NCBI RefSeq assembly: GCF_014842915.1
Contig: NZ_JACYXI010000002.1
Span: 372,001 to 436,000 of the forward strand
Reading direction: 5' to 3'
DNA from: Roseibium litorale
Lineage (GTDB): Bacteria; Pseudomonadota; Alphaproteobacteria; Rhizobiales; Stappiaceae
DNA length: 64,000 bases
A program made the position numbers and the translations under genes. The notes beneath the pieces are model-generated. The model did not search any database. It was not told where the DNA came from and saw only the letters and a list, made by a program, of their open reading frames with translations. Numbering within the stretch: position 1 is the first letter of the stretch; every line of letters begins with the position of its first letter. Of this stretch, positions 27,323-36,628 are shown one piece after another.

Positions 27323-27473
27323 CTGCGCTTGCGGCCCCGCAACAAATGGGCTACGCAAGAGCCGACCATTCCTCCAGCACCCTCAGGCTGGGTCTCTGTC
27401 CGGCCCTCATCCGGGCAATTCCTGCATTCACGCCGGGGGCTGCGGCGAGTTTCTGACATAGGAGGTTATCTGA

Positions 27474-28766
27474 ATGGCTGACAAGAACGCCAAGCTGACC
27501 GTAGGCGGCGGCGAACATGGTTTCGACGTCCTGGACGGAACCATCGGGCCGTCTGTGGTGAACATCTCGTCCGTGTACAAGGACACCGGCATGTTCACAT
27601 ACGACCCGGGCTTCACCTCCACGGCGTCCTGCGAATCCAAGATCACCTATATCGATGGTGACGAGGGCACGCTGCTCTACCGCGGTTATCCGATCGAACA
27701 GCTTGCAGACCATGGCGACTTCCTGGAATCCTGCTACCTGCTGCTTTACGGCGACCTGCCGACCAAGCCGGAAAAGGAAGACTTCGTGAGCCGTGTGACC
27801 TATCACACGATGATCCACGAGCAGATGTCGCGCTTCTTCTCCGGCTTCCGCCGCGACGCACACCCGATGGCCGTCATGTGCGGTGTCGTTGGCGCCCTGT
27901 CCGCCTTCTACCACGACAGCACCGACATCTCCGATCCGCGCCAGCGCATGATTGCGTCGCTGCGCATGATCGCGAAGATGCCGACCATCGCAGCCATGGC
28001 CTATAAGTACCACGTCGGTCAGCCGTTCGTTTATCCGCGCAACGACCTGAACTACGCGGCAAACTTCCTGCACATGTGCTTTGCGGTTCCTTGCGAGGAA
28101 TACAAGGTGAACCCGGTTCTGGCCCGCGCCATGGACCGTATCTTCATCCTGCACGCCGACCACGAGCAGAACGCTTCCACCTCGACCGTTCGTCTCGCCG
28201 GGTCTTCCGGGGCGAACCCGTTCGCTTGTATCGCAGCTGGCATTGCCTGCCTCTGGGGCCCGGCACACGGCGGCGCCAACGAAGCAGCGCTCAACATGCT
28301 GTCCGAAATCGGTTCCGTTGACCGCATTCCGGAATTCGTTGCCCGCGCCAAGGACAAGAACGATCCGTTCCGTCTCATGGGCTTCGGTCACCGGGTCTAC
28401 AAGAACTATGACCCGCGCGCCAAGATCATGCAGAAGACCTGTCACGAGGTTCTCGGCGAGCTTGGTATCAAGGACGATCCGCTCCTCGACATCGCGATGG
28501 AACTGGAAAAGATCGCTCTCAACGATCCCTATTTCGTCGAGAAAAAGCTCTATCCGAACATCGACTTCTACTCCGGCATCACCCTGCGTGCCCTGGGCTT
28601 CCCGACCAACATGTTCACCGTGCTGTTCGCTCTTGCCCGCACCGTGGGCTGGATCGCCCAGTGGAAGGAAATGGTGGAAGATCCGTCCCAGCGCATCGGC
28701 CGTCCGCGCCAGCTCTACACCGGAGCTCCGAAGCGCGATTACGTGCCGATCGAACAGCGCCGCTAA
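27474..28766 (+). CDS. gltA: Citrate synthase
   Basis: A 430-residue type II (hexameric-type) citrate synthase, condensing oxaloacetate and acetyl-CoA (EC 2.3.3.16). It shows the catalytic His region in [14 protein letters not shown], the [10 protein letters not shown] loop, [13 protein letters not shown], and the Asp/Arg region near the end ([14 protein letters not shown]). AGGAGGTT lies before the ATG at 27474. The length and N-terminal beta-domain are as in other proteobacterial GltA. It has its own upstream region (230 bases) and a strong terminator at 28795, so it is monocistronic. Confidence 0.98.
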   Translation: MADKNAKLTVGGGEHGFDVLDGTIGPSVVNISSVYKDTGMFTYDPGFTSTASCESKITYIDGDEGTLLYRGYPIEQLADHGDFLESCYLLLYGDLPTKPEKEDFVSRVTYHTMIHEQMSRFFSGFRRDAHPMAVMCGVVGALSAFYHDSTDISDPRQRMIASLRMIAKMPTIAAMAYKYHVGQPFVYPRNDLNYAANFLHMCFAVPCEEYKVNPVLARAMDRIFILHADHEQNASTSTVRLAGSSGANPFACIAAGIACLWGPAHGGANEAALNMLSEIGSVDRIPEFVARAKDKNDPFRLMGFGHRVYKNYDPRAKIMQKTCHEVLGELGIKDDPLLDIAMELEKIALNDPYFVEKKLYPNIDFYSGITLRALGFPTNMFTVLFALARTVGWIAQWKEMVEDPSQRIGRPRQLYTGAPKRDYVPIEQRR

Positions 28767-28794
28767 GACCGGCCGGGATCGTCATGGCAATCGG

Positions 28795-28823
28795 AACCCC
28801 CGGCTCACCGCCGGGGGTTTTTC
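28795..28823 (+). terminator. Rho-independent terminator of gltA
   Basis: AACCCCCGGC and GCCGGGGGTT form a 10-bp stem with a five-base loop, followed by a short T tract (TTTTTC). It lies 29 bases after the gltA stop. Confidence 0.93.
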
Positions 28824-28887
28824 TTATTCAGCCTCGGGAACCACCGCCTGACCTGAGGTCCGCTGAACCGTGAAGGGGAAAAAGCCT

Positions 28888-29403
28888 ATGAGCACGGGCA
28901 TCATCATCAAACGTCTGGAAGCATCCGACGTGGATGCCTTCCGCCGCATCCGCCTGGAAGCCCTTCGCGCCGAGCCTGCGAACTTTGCCAGCACTTATGA
29001 GGACTGGGCCGCTCTGTCTGAAGACGCATGGATGCAACGCCTGGATAATCCGGTATTCGCTGCATTTCTCGACCGGGAGCCCGTCGGCCTAATGGGACTG
29101 TTTCCAGAGAGCCTCGCCAAGATGGCGCATCGCGCCTCGATCATGATGGTGTATGTCCGCAAGAACCTGCGCGGAACCGGCCTGGCGCGGGAGCTTTTGG
29201 CCGCAGTCACGGATCATGCGCGAAACTGCGGCATTCTCCAGCTGGAACTCGTTGTCTCAGCGGAAAACCCGGCAGCAATGCGTTTCTATCAAAGGGAAGG
29301 TTTTGTGGAGTACGGCAGACTTCCCGGAGGCTATATCTATGACGGCAAAGAGATCGTGGATGTCCTTATGATGCGCCGTCTTACCGATCAACCTGTTCAA
29401 TAA
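28888..29403 (+). CDS. GNAT-family N-acetyltransferase
   Basis: A 171-residue acetyltransferase fold. It begins IIIKRLEASDVDAFRRIRLEAL. The acetyl-CoA-binding segment is VYVRKNLRGTGLARELLAAV (R/Q-x-x-G-x-G/A-type loop as RGTGLA), then LELVVSAENPAAMRFYQREGF. The ATG at 28888 has AAGGGGA upstream; a slightly longer GTG start is less likely. Substrate unknown. It stands alone between the gltA terminator and the end of lpxB, with which it converges. Confidence 0.9.
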   Translation: MSTGIIIKRLEASDVDAFRRIRLEALRAEPANFASTYEDWAALSEDAWMQRLDNPVFAAFLDREPVGLMGLFPESLAKMAHRASIMMVYVRKNLRGTGLARELLAAVTDHARNCGILQLELVVSAENPAAMRFYQREGFVEYGRLPGGYIYDGKEIVDVLMMRRLTDQPVQ

Positions 29404-29539
29404 CGGCAACCGTACCGAACCTCCTGGGAACGGGCAGCTGCCCGGTTGGCTACAAGCATCCTCGAAGACCTGCGGCCTTGTATTTCCGCCGTGATCCGCA
29501 AGCCCATTCAAAGATCCGGTTAGCCGCAAAGGAAAGCCC

Positions 29540-30736
29540 TCAGGTTGCCTTTCCGCGCGTCAGAACATCCATCACCACTGCCGCTGCCGCCTCGCTCTGG
29601 GAACGGCCATCCGGCAGGCGCATGATCGTGTCCAGCTCGGAGAAGGCGCTGACCTGCTCTTGCCGAACCTGTGTATCCGCCAAAAGGCTCTCAAGCACCG
29701 GCACCAGCTTTTCAGGACAGACTTCGTCGTCCAGAAACTCCGGCACGACGTTGCGGCCCAGAATGATGTTCGGCAGCACCATGGATGAGACACTGGCAAA
29801 GGGGAAGATGCGGTTGATATCCTTGAGGCGGCGGTAGAACCAGTCGAGCCGGTAGCAGATCGCCATGGGTACGCCAGAAATCGCCAGCTCAAGCGACACT
29901 GTTCCAGAAGCGGCCAGAGCCGCATGGGCCCGGCGGAAGGCGGCATGCTTGGCCGCGTTACCGGTCACGATCTCCGGCTGGACCGCCCAGCCTGCGGTCT
30001 CCGCACGGATCCGGGCTTCCATGCGCGGAACAGCCGGAAGCAGGATCTCCAGATCCGGCACGGATCTATCAAGCACTTCAAGGGTCTGGCCGAAGTCTTT
30101 CAGAAGCCGGTCGACCTCACTGCCCCGGCTTCCCGGCAGCAGGAGAAGTGTCTTGCGCCCATCGGTCAAGGCGGGACGCTCTCCTGCGCTCGACCGAAGT
30201 TCCTCAAGCCGCTCGATCAAGGGATGGCCGACATAATGGGTGCGCGGGCCGCCAAGCTTGCGGTGAACCTCCGGCTCGAACGGCAGGATGGCCAGAAGCT
30301 CGTCCACATAGACGCTCATCTTCTTCGCCCTGCCCGGCCGCCAGGCCCAGACCGACGGCGACACATAGCCGATGACCGGAATATGCGGCGCGCGCTTGCG
30401 CACCCGTTTGGCGACATTGTGAGTAAAATCCGGACTGTCGATGATCACCAGAACATCCGGATTGGCCTCGATCACCGCGTCGACCGTCTGATAGACCCGC
30501 TTCACGATCAAGGGCAGACGGGCCAGAACTGCGGTGAGCCCCATGACCGCAATGTCGGAAATGTCGAACAGGCTCTTCAAGCCCTGCTCTTCCATCCGCT
30601 CACCGCCAAGTCCGCAATAGGTAATGCGGCCTGGCAAGACCCGGTTCAGGCTTGCCATCAGCCGGGAGCCGAGCAGATCACCTGACTCTTCGCCGACCAC
30701 AAAGGCGATCTTGAACATGCGCTCCCCACCGGTCAT
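29540..30736 (-). CDS. lpxB: Lipid-A-disaccharide synthase
   Basis: A 398-residue glycosyltransferase that joins UDP-2,3-diacylglucosamine and lipid X into the tetraacyl disaccharide (EC 2.4.1.182). It shows the N-terminal FKIAFVVGEESGDLLGSRLM, then DFTHNVAKRVRKRAP and YVSPSVWAWRPGRAKKM, and the C-terminal donor-binding GTVSLELAISGVPMAICY. It is last in the leftward lipid A run. The ATG at 30736 overlaps the lpxI stop (ATGA) and is taken as start; ATG 30718, six codons later, is possible but its purine run is very close. Confidence 0.97.
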   Translation of the reverse strand: MTGGERMFKIAFVVGEESGDLLGSRLMASLNRVLPGRITYCGLGGERMEEQGLKSLFDISDIAVMGLTAVLARLPLIVKRVYQTVDAVIEANPDVLVIIDSPDFTHNVAKRVRKRAPHIPVIGYVSPSVWAWRPGRAKKMSVYVDELLAILPFEPEVHRKLGGPRTHYVGHPLIERLEELRSSAGERPALTDGRKTLLLLPGSRGSEVDRLLKDFGQTLEVLDRSVPDLEILLPAVPRMEARIRAETAGWAVQPEIVTGNAAKHAAFRRAHAALAASGTVSLELAISGVPMAICYRLDWFYRRLKDINRIFPFASVSSMVLPNIILGRNVVPEFLDDEVCPEKLVPVLESLLADTQVRQEQVSAFSELDTIMRLPDGRSQSEAAAAVVMDVLTRGKAT

Positions 30737-31638
30737 GCGTCACTCTCCGGCGCGGTTTGCGGGTCGAGACCATAGAGAAACAGACCAGCCTTGTCGGCGG
30801 CAGCGACTGTCGCTTCACGCTCGGCAATCAGCGCTCCGCCCGCCTCCACGGCGATACCGGCAAACCCGGCTGCCTGAGCCCGCTCAATGGTCATCGGGCC
30901 AACCGCCGGGAGATCAACCCGCAGGTCCTGTCCTGGCTTGACGGTCTTGACCAGAACGCCAAGACGCCCCTTTGCGCGCACCCGCCCGTTCTGGCGAAGC
31001 TCGGCGCAGCGGGCGAGCATGGCATCCGTGCCTTCCGCGCCTTCAACAGCAATCACGCGGCCGCCGAGGGCAACAGCAGCCTGGCCGATATCGAGATCCC
31101 CGAGACGGCGGGCAGCTTCAAGCGCCAGCGCCATGTCCTTCAGGTCTTCCGCCCGCGGTTTGACTTGTCCCAGGCTTCCAGGTCCCGCAAGCAGGTCCGG
31201 CGCCACATCCTTGATCCCTACCACGCGAAATCCCTCTTCCTCGATGAGGCCGATCACCTTGGTCAAAAGGCTGTCATCGCCTCCGGAAAGCGCCTTGATG
31301 ATCCGCGGCAGACGGCGCAGCGTGCCGAGGTCCCCCATGACGGAGGTGAAATCCGGGCGCTTGCTGATGCCGCCGATCAGGACGACCTCGCGGCATCCTG
31401 CCGCCGCCATAACCTTGAACAGACGGCCTATCTCGCCCCATCCCAGCTCCACGGCGGCCTGGCGCTTCAGGACTTCTTCCGCTTCGCCCTTGATGGCAAC
31501 GATGAAAGCCTGGCGTCCGGCGGCGCGAAGGCCGTTCAGAACCTGCAGCGGCAACATGCCATTGCCACAAATAAGAGCGACCGGCGCAAGGGATGCACCG
31601 GCCGTCAAAAGATCTTTGCTGTCATGGCCCCGGATCAT
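30733..31638 (-). CDS. lpxI: UDP-2,3-diacylglucosamine pyrophosphatase LpxI
   Basis: A 301-residue DUF1009-type protein that hydrolyses UDP-2,3-diacylglucosamine to lipid X (EC 3.6.1.54), replacing LpxH in alphaproteobacteria. It shows the N-terminal PVALICGNGMLPLQVLNGLR, the middle GVKPRAEDLKDMALAL-type region, and the C-terminal catalytic block VEGAEGTDAMLARCAELR with VKPGQDLRVDLPAVGP. It sits between lpxA and lpxB, ten bases after lpxA, and overlaps lpxB by four bases. Confidence 0.95.
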   Translation of the reverse strand: MIRGHDSKDLLTAGASLAPVALICGNGMLPLQVLNGLRAAGRQAFIVAIKGEAEEVLKRQAAVELGWGEIGRLFKVMAAAGCREVVLIGGISKRPDFTSVMGDLGTLRRLPRIIKALSGGDDSLLTKVIGLIEEEGFRVVGIKDVAPDLLAGPGSLGQVKPRAEDLKDMALALEAARRLGDLDIGQAAVALGGRVIAVEGAEGTDAMLARCAELRQNGRVRAKGRLGVLVKTVKPGQDLRVDLPAVGPMTIERAQAAGFAGIAVEAGGALIAEREATVAAADKAGLFLYGLDPQTAPESDA

Positions 31639-31648
31639 GACAGGTTTA

Positions 31649-32446
31649 TCACTCGGGTGCCCGCGGCGTGCAAAAACGGCGGTCTTCCTTTTCCAGGATG
31701 AAGTCCGTCACCTGACGGACGAGCGGCTGATCGGCATTGGCTTCGGCCACGGCCTGCGCCCGCTCGCGCAGAGTGCCGGTCTCGCTCTCAAACAGATCGC
31801 GATAGGCGGCCCGCAGCGCATGGATCTGCTCACGCGGGAAATTCCGGCGCTTGAGACCCACCAGATTGAGGCCGCCCAGATGCGCCCGGTTGCCTGTAAC
31901 CATTCCGAACGGAATGAGATCGTTTTCCAGACCGGCCAGACCGCCGACAAAGGCATGATCGCCAATACGGGTGAACTGGATGACGGCAGAACCGCCACCG
32001 AAGATCACATTGCTGCCGACGGTCACATGGCCTGCGATCATTACGTTGTTCGACAGAACGATGTTGTCGCCGAGATGACTGTCATGACCGACGTGAGAGT
32101 TAGCCAGGAAGGCACAGCGGTTGCCGATGGAGGTCGAGAACCCGCCGCCTTCCGTCCCCGCGTTCATGGTCACACCCTCGCGGATGAGGCAATCCTCACC
32201 GACGCGCAGGATGGCATGCTCGCCACGGTATTTCAGATCCTGCGCCTGATGCCCGATAGAGGCGAACGGGAAAATAACCGTACGGGCGCCGATTTGCGTA
32301 TCCCCGGCGACAGCGACATGAGACTTCAGCTCGACGCCATCCCCCAGAACAACCTGACTGCCCACATGACAGAAGGGACCGATGCGGACGCCTTCACCCA
32401 AGGTGGCACCATCCTCGACAATTGCACTGGGATGTATCGTTGACAT
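31649..32446 (-). CDS. lpxA: UDP-N-acetylglucosamine acyltransferase
   Basis: A 265-residue left-handed beta-helix trimer that adds the 3-O-acyl chain to UDP-GlcNAc, the first lipid A step (EC 2.3.1.129). It begins STIHPSAIVEDGATLGEGVR and runs through hexapeptide repeats; the catalytic His is in NSHVGHDSHLGDN. The C-terminal helical part includes LNLVGLKRRNFPREQIHALR. ATG 32446 has GAGG five bases upstream and lies seven bases after fabZ; a longer frame would run into fabZ without conserved sequence. Confidence 0.97.
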   Translation of the reverse strand: MSTIHPSAIVEDGATLGEGVRIGPFCHVGSQVVLGDGVELKSHVAVAGDTQIGARTVIFPFASIGHQAQDLKYRGEHAILRVGEDCLIREGVTMNAGTEGGGFSTSIGNRCAFLANSHVGHDSHLGDNIVLSNNVMIAGHVTVGSNVIFGGGSAVIQFTRIGDHAFVGGLAGLENDLIPFGMVTGNRAHLGGLNLVGLKRRNFPREQIHALRAAYRDLFESETGTLRERAQAVAEANADQPLVRQVTDFILEKEDRRFCTPRAPE

Positions 32447-32453
32447 CAGGTCC

Positions 32454-32924
32454 TCACGCATCCACCAGCATGGCGCTGATTTCCGCCTCAGCAACCTTTG
32501 CGCCATCAACCATGGCGACGGCATCAAACTTCCAGATGTTCGAACGCTGCTTGATCTTCTTCACATGGAAGTGGACCTGATCGCCCGGAACCACCGGCTT
32601 GCGGAACTTCGCCCGATCGATCGTCATGAAATAGACGAGCTGCGGAGCCGTATCCTTACCGCGGGAATGAACGCAAAGGGCACCTGCCGTCTGAGCCATC
32701 GCTTCGATCAAAAGAACACCCGGCATCACCGGCTGCTTGGGGAAATGCCCCTGGAAATGCGGCTCGTTAATAGTCACATTCTTGATGCCGATGCAGCTGT
32801 CGTCACCGTCCATTTCGATGATCTTGTCGATCAGAAGAAAAGGATAGCGGTGCGGCAGAAGTTCAAGAACTTCCATGATATCTGCGCTCGGCAAAACCTT
32901 CTTTTCAGTGTTTTCCATGTGCAT
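32454..32924 (-). CDS. fabZ: 3-hydroxyacyl-[acyl-carrier-protein] dehydratase FabZ
   Basis: A 156-residue hot-dog-fold dehydratase of fatty acid synthesis (EC 4.2.1.59). The active-site His is in [14 protein letters not shown], the hot-dog helix in [26 protein letters not shown] (family sequence with catalytic Glu). It competes with LpxA and LpxD for 3-hydroxyacyl-ACP, which explains its conserved place between those genes. ATG 32924 follows GAGGGG; a second ATG two codons later is also possible. Confidence 0.97.
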   Translation of the reverse strand: MHMENTEKKVLPSADIMEVLELLPHRYPFLLIDKIIEMDGDDSCIGIKNVTINEPHFQGHFPKQPVMPGVLLIEAMAQTAGALCVHSRGKDTAPQLVYFMTIDRAKFRKPVVPGDQVHFHVKKIKQRSNIWKFDAVAMVDGAKVAEAEISAMLVDA

Positions 32925-32975
32925 TCAACCCCTCGGCGCAACGCGCGCCTGAACATTCAATCAATTCCGTCCGGT

Positions 32976-34013
32976 TTACGTTGCGTTTCCACGCTCTGCA
33001 AGCTTTCGAAGCACTGCCATCTCGCGGAACCACTGTTTCACTGGCTTGGCAGGAGCGCCCCCATACCGTCCGCCTGCCGGAATATCTTCAGACACCACAC
33101 TGACAGCGGCAATCTGGGCACCCATGCCGATGGTGACATGGCCGCGCACGCCAGTCTGGCCGCCAATGGCAACGTAGTCCTCAAGGGTTGCGCTTCCAGA
33201 GATGCCAACCTGTGAAACGATGACGCAATGGCGTCCGATGACAACGTTGTGGCCGATCTGAACCTGGTTGTCGATCTTGGTCCCCTCACCAATCACTGTG
33301 TCCCGGTTTGCACCCCGGTCCACGGTGGTATTGGCCCCGATCTCGACATTGTCCTGAATGATAACGCGGCCGATCTGCGGCACCTTGATATGACCGCCCG
33401 GCCCCATCGCATAGCCAAACCCGTCCTGGCCAACACAAACGCCCGGATGGAGATAAACCTTGTTGCCAATGATCGCATGCTGAACGGAAGCATTTGCGCC
33501 GACGACACAATCCCGGCCAATACGCACGCCTTCCGCAATCACCGCATTGGCGCGGATCACAGTGCCACTGCCGATTTCAGCGCCGGCTGCGATGACCGCG
33601 CCAGCTTCCACGATGACACCAGGCTCCAGAACCGCGCCCGGATCGACAACGGCCCGGTCTGAAACAGCGGCAACGCCCTTCACCGCCGGAAACATTGCTT
33701 CCGGATAAAGTTTTGCGAGAACCAGAGCCCAGGAGCGATACGGCTCCTTGCAGACCAGCACAGCCGCACTTTCAGGAACCTTATCCTTGTGCTTGCGCGC
33801 GACGAGAACAGCCGCAGCTTCTGTGGAGGCCAGCTTGTCGAGATAGACCGTGTTGTCGAAGAAGACGAGCGTGCCTGCGAGAGCCTCTTCCACCGGACCA
33901 ACGCCGGAAATCACATGCGAAGGATCACCCCGCTCGATGTCCGCCCCTGCCCATTCGGCGATCTGGCCGAGAGTGACCGGCTCAGGCTGCTTGAAAAAAA
34001 TCGGATCGGACAT
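32976..34013 (-). CDS. lpxD: UDP-3-O-acylglucosamine N-acyltransferase
   Basis: A 345-residue acyltransferase adding the N-linked acyl chain (EC 2.3.1.191). It has an N-terminal uridine-binding domain (about 1-105), a left-handed beta-helix of hexapeptide repeats (110-300) with catalytic His in QIGHNVVIGRHCV, and a C-terminal helix. ATG 34013 is preceded by GGGAAG; upstream codons in the same frame lie in the bamA terminator hairpin and are excluded. First gene of the lpxD-fabZ-lpxA-lpxI-lpxB run. Confidence 0.97.
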   Translation of the reverse strand: MSDPIFFKQPEPVTLGQIAEWAGADIERGDPSHVISGVGPVEEALAGTLVFFDNTVYLDKLASTEAAAVLVARKHKDKVPESAAVLVCKEPYRSWALVLAKLYPEAMFPAVKGVAAVSDRAVVDPGAVLEPGVIVEAGAVIAAGAEIGSGTVIRANAVIAEGVRIGRDCVVGANASVQHAIIGNKVYLHPGVCVGQDGFGYAMGPGGHIKVPQIGRVIIQDNVEIGANTTVDRGANRDTVIGEGTKIDNQVQIGHNVVIGRHCVIVSQVGISGSATLEDYVAIGGQTGVRGHVTIGMGAQIAAVSVVSEDIPAGGRYGGAPAKPVKQWFREMAVLRKLAERGNAT

Positions 34014-34027
34014 TGCTGCTTCCCAAT

Positions 34028-34059
34028 AAAAAACGGCCGCCGGCGGTGCGGCGGCCGTT
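34028..34059 (-). terminator. Rho-independent terminator after bamA
   Basis: On the minus strand ACGGCCGCCG pairs with CGGCGGCCGT across a six-base loop and is followed by TTTTTT (from A28-A33 on the plus strand). It lies between bamA and lpxD, so part of the transcription stops there; lpxD then depends on read-through or a promoter in bamA. Confidence 0.9.
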
Positions 34060-34080
34060 CGTATCATGTCTACGGCCCAA

Positions 34081-36453
34081 TTAGAACCGCGTACCACCAC
34101 TCAGACGGAAGACCTGAACTTCGTCCTCATCTTCCTTCATGACCGGCCATGCAAAGTCTGCGCGAAGCGGGCCGAACGGAGAATCCCAACGAATACCGGC
34201 ACCGACAGACGCGCGAAGCGCGAAGTCATTGGACTGAATATTGTTCTTACCAACAACCTTCGCCAGATCGTTATCGACATCCCAGACGGTACCGGCATCA
34301 GCAAAGACGGCGCCGCTCAAGCCGAACTCTTCCGGAACACCAAAGAGCGGGAAAGTGGTTTCGACCGTTGCAGCCAGATACATGGTACCGCCGAGAGCAT
34401 CACCCGTGGTCGCATCACGAGGACCGATCCCCTGGTTTTCGAAGCCGCGAACGATATCGCCACCAACCATATACTGGTCGGAAACGCGCAGACGCTTGCT
34501 GCCCAGGGCCATGATGTGACCACCCTGGATCGCGAACTTGCCGATCACCCCGTAATCCGGCAGCAGCTCCTTGTAGACCCGGCCTTCAGCCGTGGTCTTC
34601 ATATACTGGGAATCGCCACCAATACCTGCGAACTCCTGACCGAACTGGCCATAGAGACCGTCCTTGGGGTTCATGATGTTGTCGAGTGTGCTGTAGGTCA
34701 GCGTGTAGCCCGCAGCAGACGTGATGTAGGACCCGAAGGAGTCGCAAATACCACGGGAGAATTTGGCCGTGTCACACTTGCTAATGCTGGTCGAGATATC
34801 ATCCGGATCGGACAGCTTGGTCTCGTACAGCTGATAGTAAAGACGCAGCTTCAGCTCGTCTTCACGCAGCGGCAAGGTGAAACCGAAACCGCCACCGGTC
34901 TTGCGCTCATCATAGGAGCGGTAGCTGTTCGCATCCTTTTCCCGGCGGTACAGATCCAGATCAAGCGCGATGCGGCGCCCGAGGAAGAACGGTTCGATGA
35001 AAGCGAACTCGTAGGTCTTCGTGTCCTTGCCACCACCGACGCCAAGCTTCACGTACTGGCCACGGCCCAGGAAGTTCTTTTCGGTAACAGACACATCGCC
35101 GATCACACCGTCGGCGGTGGAATAACCGACACCGAAGGAAACTTCACCCGTCGGCTTTTCGATAACTTCAACGTTGATAACGACCTTATCCGGAGCGCTA
35201 CCCTGAGACGTGGTGATATTCACACGCTCGAAGAATCCGAGATTCTTCAGACGGCGCTCTGCCTTGTCGAGAAGAGCCCGGTTGAAGGCATCACCTTCCG
35301 CCAGATCGAACTCACGGCGGATCACATATTCACGGGACCGGTCATTGCCAATCACGTTGATGCGCTCGACATAAGCACGCGGACCTTCTTCGACATAATA
35401 GGTCAGAGAGATGGTCTTGTTTTCATAGTCACGCGAAGCGCGCGGGCGGATCTGGGCAAAGGCATAGCCGTTTTCAGCAACCTTGACGGTCAGATCCTCA
35501 ACGCTCTGCTCAACACGCAGCGAATTGAACGTATCGCCTGAAGAGGTGCGCAGTTCGGACTTGAGCGCTTCCGGATCCACTTCCGAAAGAGAGGAGACAA
35601 CCTCGACATCGCCGATCTTGTACTTCTCGCCTTCATCGACCGTGAAGGTCACATGGAAGACGTTCTGCTCGCGATCCAGCTCGGCATTCGCCGAAACGAT
35701 ACGGAAATCGGCATAGCCCTTCTTGAAGTAATACTGGCGCAGCAGCTCTTCGTCGGCAGCCAGACGGTCCGGATCATAGGTATCCGTGCTGCGCAGCCAG
35801 CTCAGGAACCCGCTTTCGCGGGTGCGGATCACATCACGCAGACGGCCATCGCTGAAAGAGTTATTGCCGATGAAGGTGATGCGCTCAACGCCGGTCTTCT
35901 CGCCTTCATTGATCTCGAACACCAGATCGACGCGGTTATCCCCGCGATCAATGATCTTCGGATCAACGGAAGCGCCATAACGGCCGCCGCGGCGGTAGGC
36001 TTCCAGGATGTTCTGCACATCGGACTGGACGCGGGCGCGGGTCAGCATGGACCGCTCGGAGGACCGGACAGCGGTCTTCAGGGCGTCATCCTTGATCTTC
36101 TTGTTTCCTTCGAAGGAAACCCGGTTGATGATCGGATTTTCGCTCACGCTCACAACGAGCGATCCGCCCTGCTGATTGATCTTCACATCGGCAAAAAGGC
36201 CGGTGGCAAAGAGAGCCTTGAGCGATTCATCAATGTCTGCAGGACCATAAGAACGGCCCGGCTTGATGGTGAGGTAACTCAGAACCGTTTCTTCCTCGAT
36301 CCGGGTATTTCCCTTCACGACGATGGAACGGGCCACTGCTGCCTCGGCGGACACAGCCGGGAACAGGCTGACACTGCTGGGCAGAAGAGCACCCGTCGCC
36401 AGAACGGTTGCCGCAAGAAACACGGCGCGAGTGGATGACTGCAATCGCTGCAT
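34081..36453 (-). CDS. bamA: Outer-membrane protein assembly factor BamA
   Basis: A 790-residue Omp85 protein that inserts beta-barrels into the outer membrane. It has a signal peptide (about 1-38, ending AVSAEAA), five POTRA domains (about 40-435; landmarks VKGNTRIEEETVLSYL, VSFEGNKKIKDDALKT, ITFIGNNSFSDGRLRD, INVIGNDRSREYVIRR) and a C-terminal barrel with the lid-lock motif VRGFENQG and final Arg-Phe. ATG 36453 is chosen as it directly starts the signal peptide; the frame extends upstream only to a TTG without a ribosome-binding site. Directly downstream of rseP, a standard alphaproteobacterial pairing. Confidence 0.97.
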   Translation of the reverse strand: MQRLQSSTRAVFLAATVLATGALLPSSVSLFPAVSAEAAVARSIVVKGNTRIEEETVLSYLTIKPGRSYGPADIDESLKALFATGLFADVKINQQGGSLVVSVSENPIINRVSFEGNKKIKDDALKTAVRSSERSMLTRARVQSDVQNILEAYRRGGRYGASVDPKIIDRGDNRVDLVFEINEGEKTGVERITFIGNNSFSDGRLRDVIRTRESGFLSWLRSTDTYDPDRLAADEELLRQYYFKKGYADFRIVSANAELDREQNVFHVTFTVDEGEKYKIGDVEVVSSLSEVDPEALKSELRTSSGDTFNSLRVEQSVEDLTVKVAENGYAFAQIRPRASRDYENKTISLTYYVEEGPRAYVERINVIGNDRSREYVIRREFDLAEGDAFNRALLDKAERRLKNLGFFERVNITTSQGSAPDKVVINVEVIEKPTGEVSFGVGYSTADGVIGDVSVTEKNFLGRGQYVKLGVGGGKDTKTYEFAFIEPFFLGRRIALDLDLYRREKDANSYRSYDERKTGGGFGFTLPLREDELKLRLYYQLYETKLSDPDDISTSISKCDTAKFSRGICDSFGSYITSAAGYTLTYSTLDNIMNPKDGLYGQFGQEFAGIGGDSQYMKTTAEGRVYKELLPDYGVIGKFAIQGGHIMALGSKRLRVSDQYMVGGDIVRGFENQGIGPRDATTGDALGGTMYLAATVETTFPLFGVPEEFGLSGAVFADAGTVWDVDNDLAKVVGKNNIQSNDFALRASVGAGIRWDSPFGPLRADFAWPVMKEDEDEVQVFRLSGGTRF

Positions 36454-36628
36454 AAGTGAGCTATGCCTTTTTGTTTTAGCGCCCTTGCCAGCAGGCAAAG
36501 GGAAACCAGATTCTCAGCAACTGACCTCGTTTTACAGGCTTTTGCCGATTAGGCAACAGCCGAACAAGGCCAAAATGGTTTTCATATGAAGACGTTGCGG
36601 CAAAGCAACGCTTCACGCTCAAGCCCTT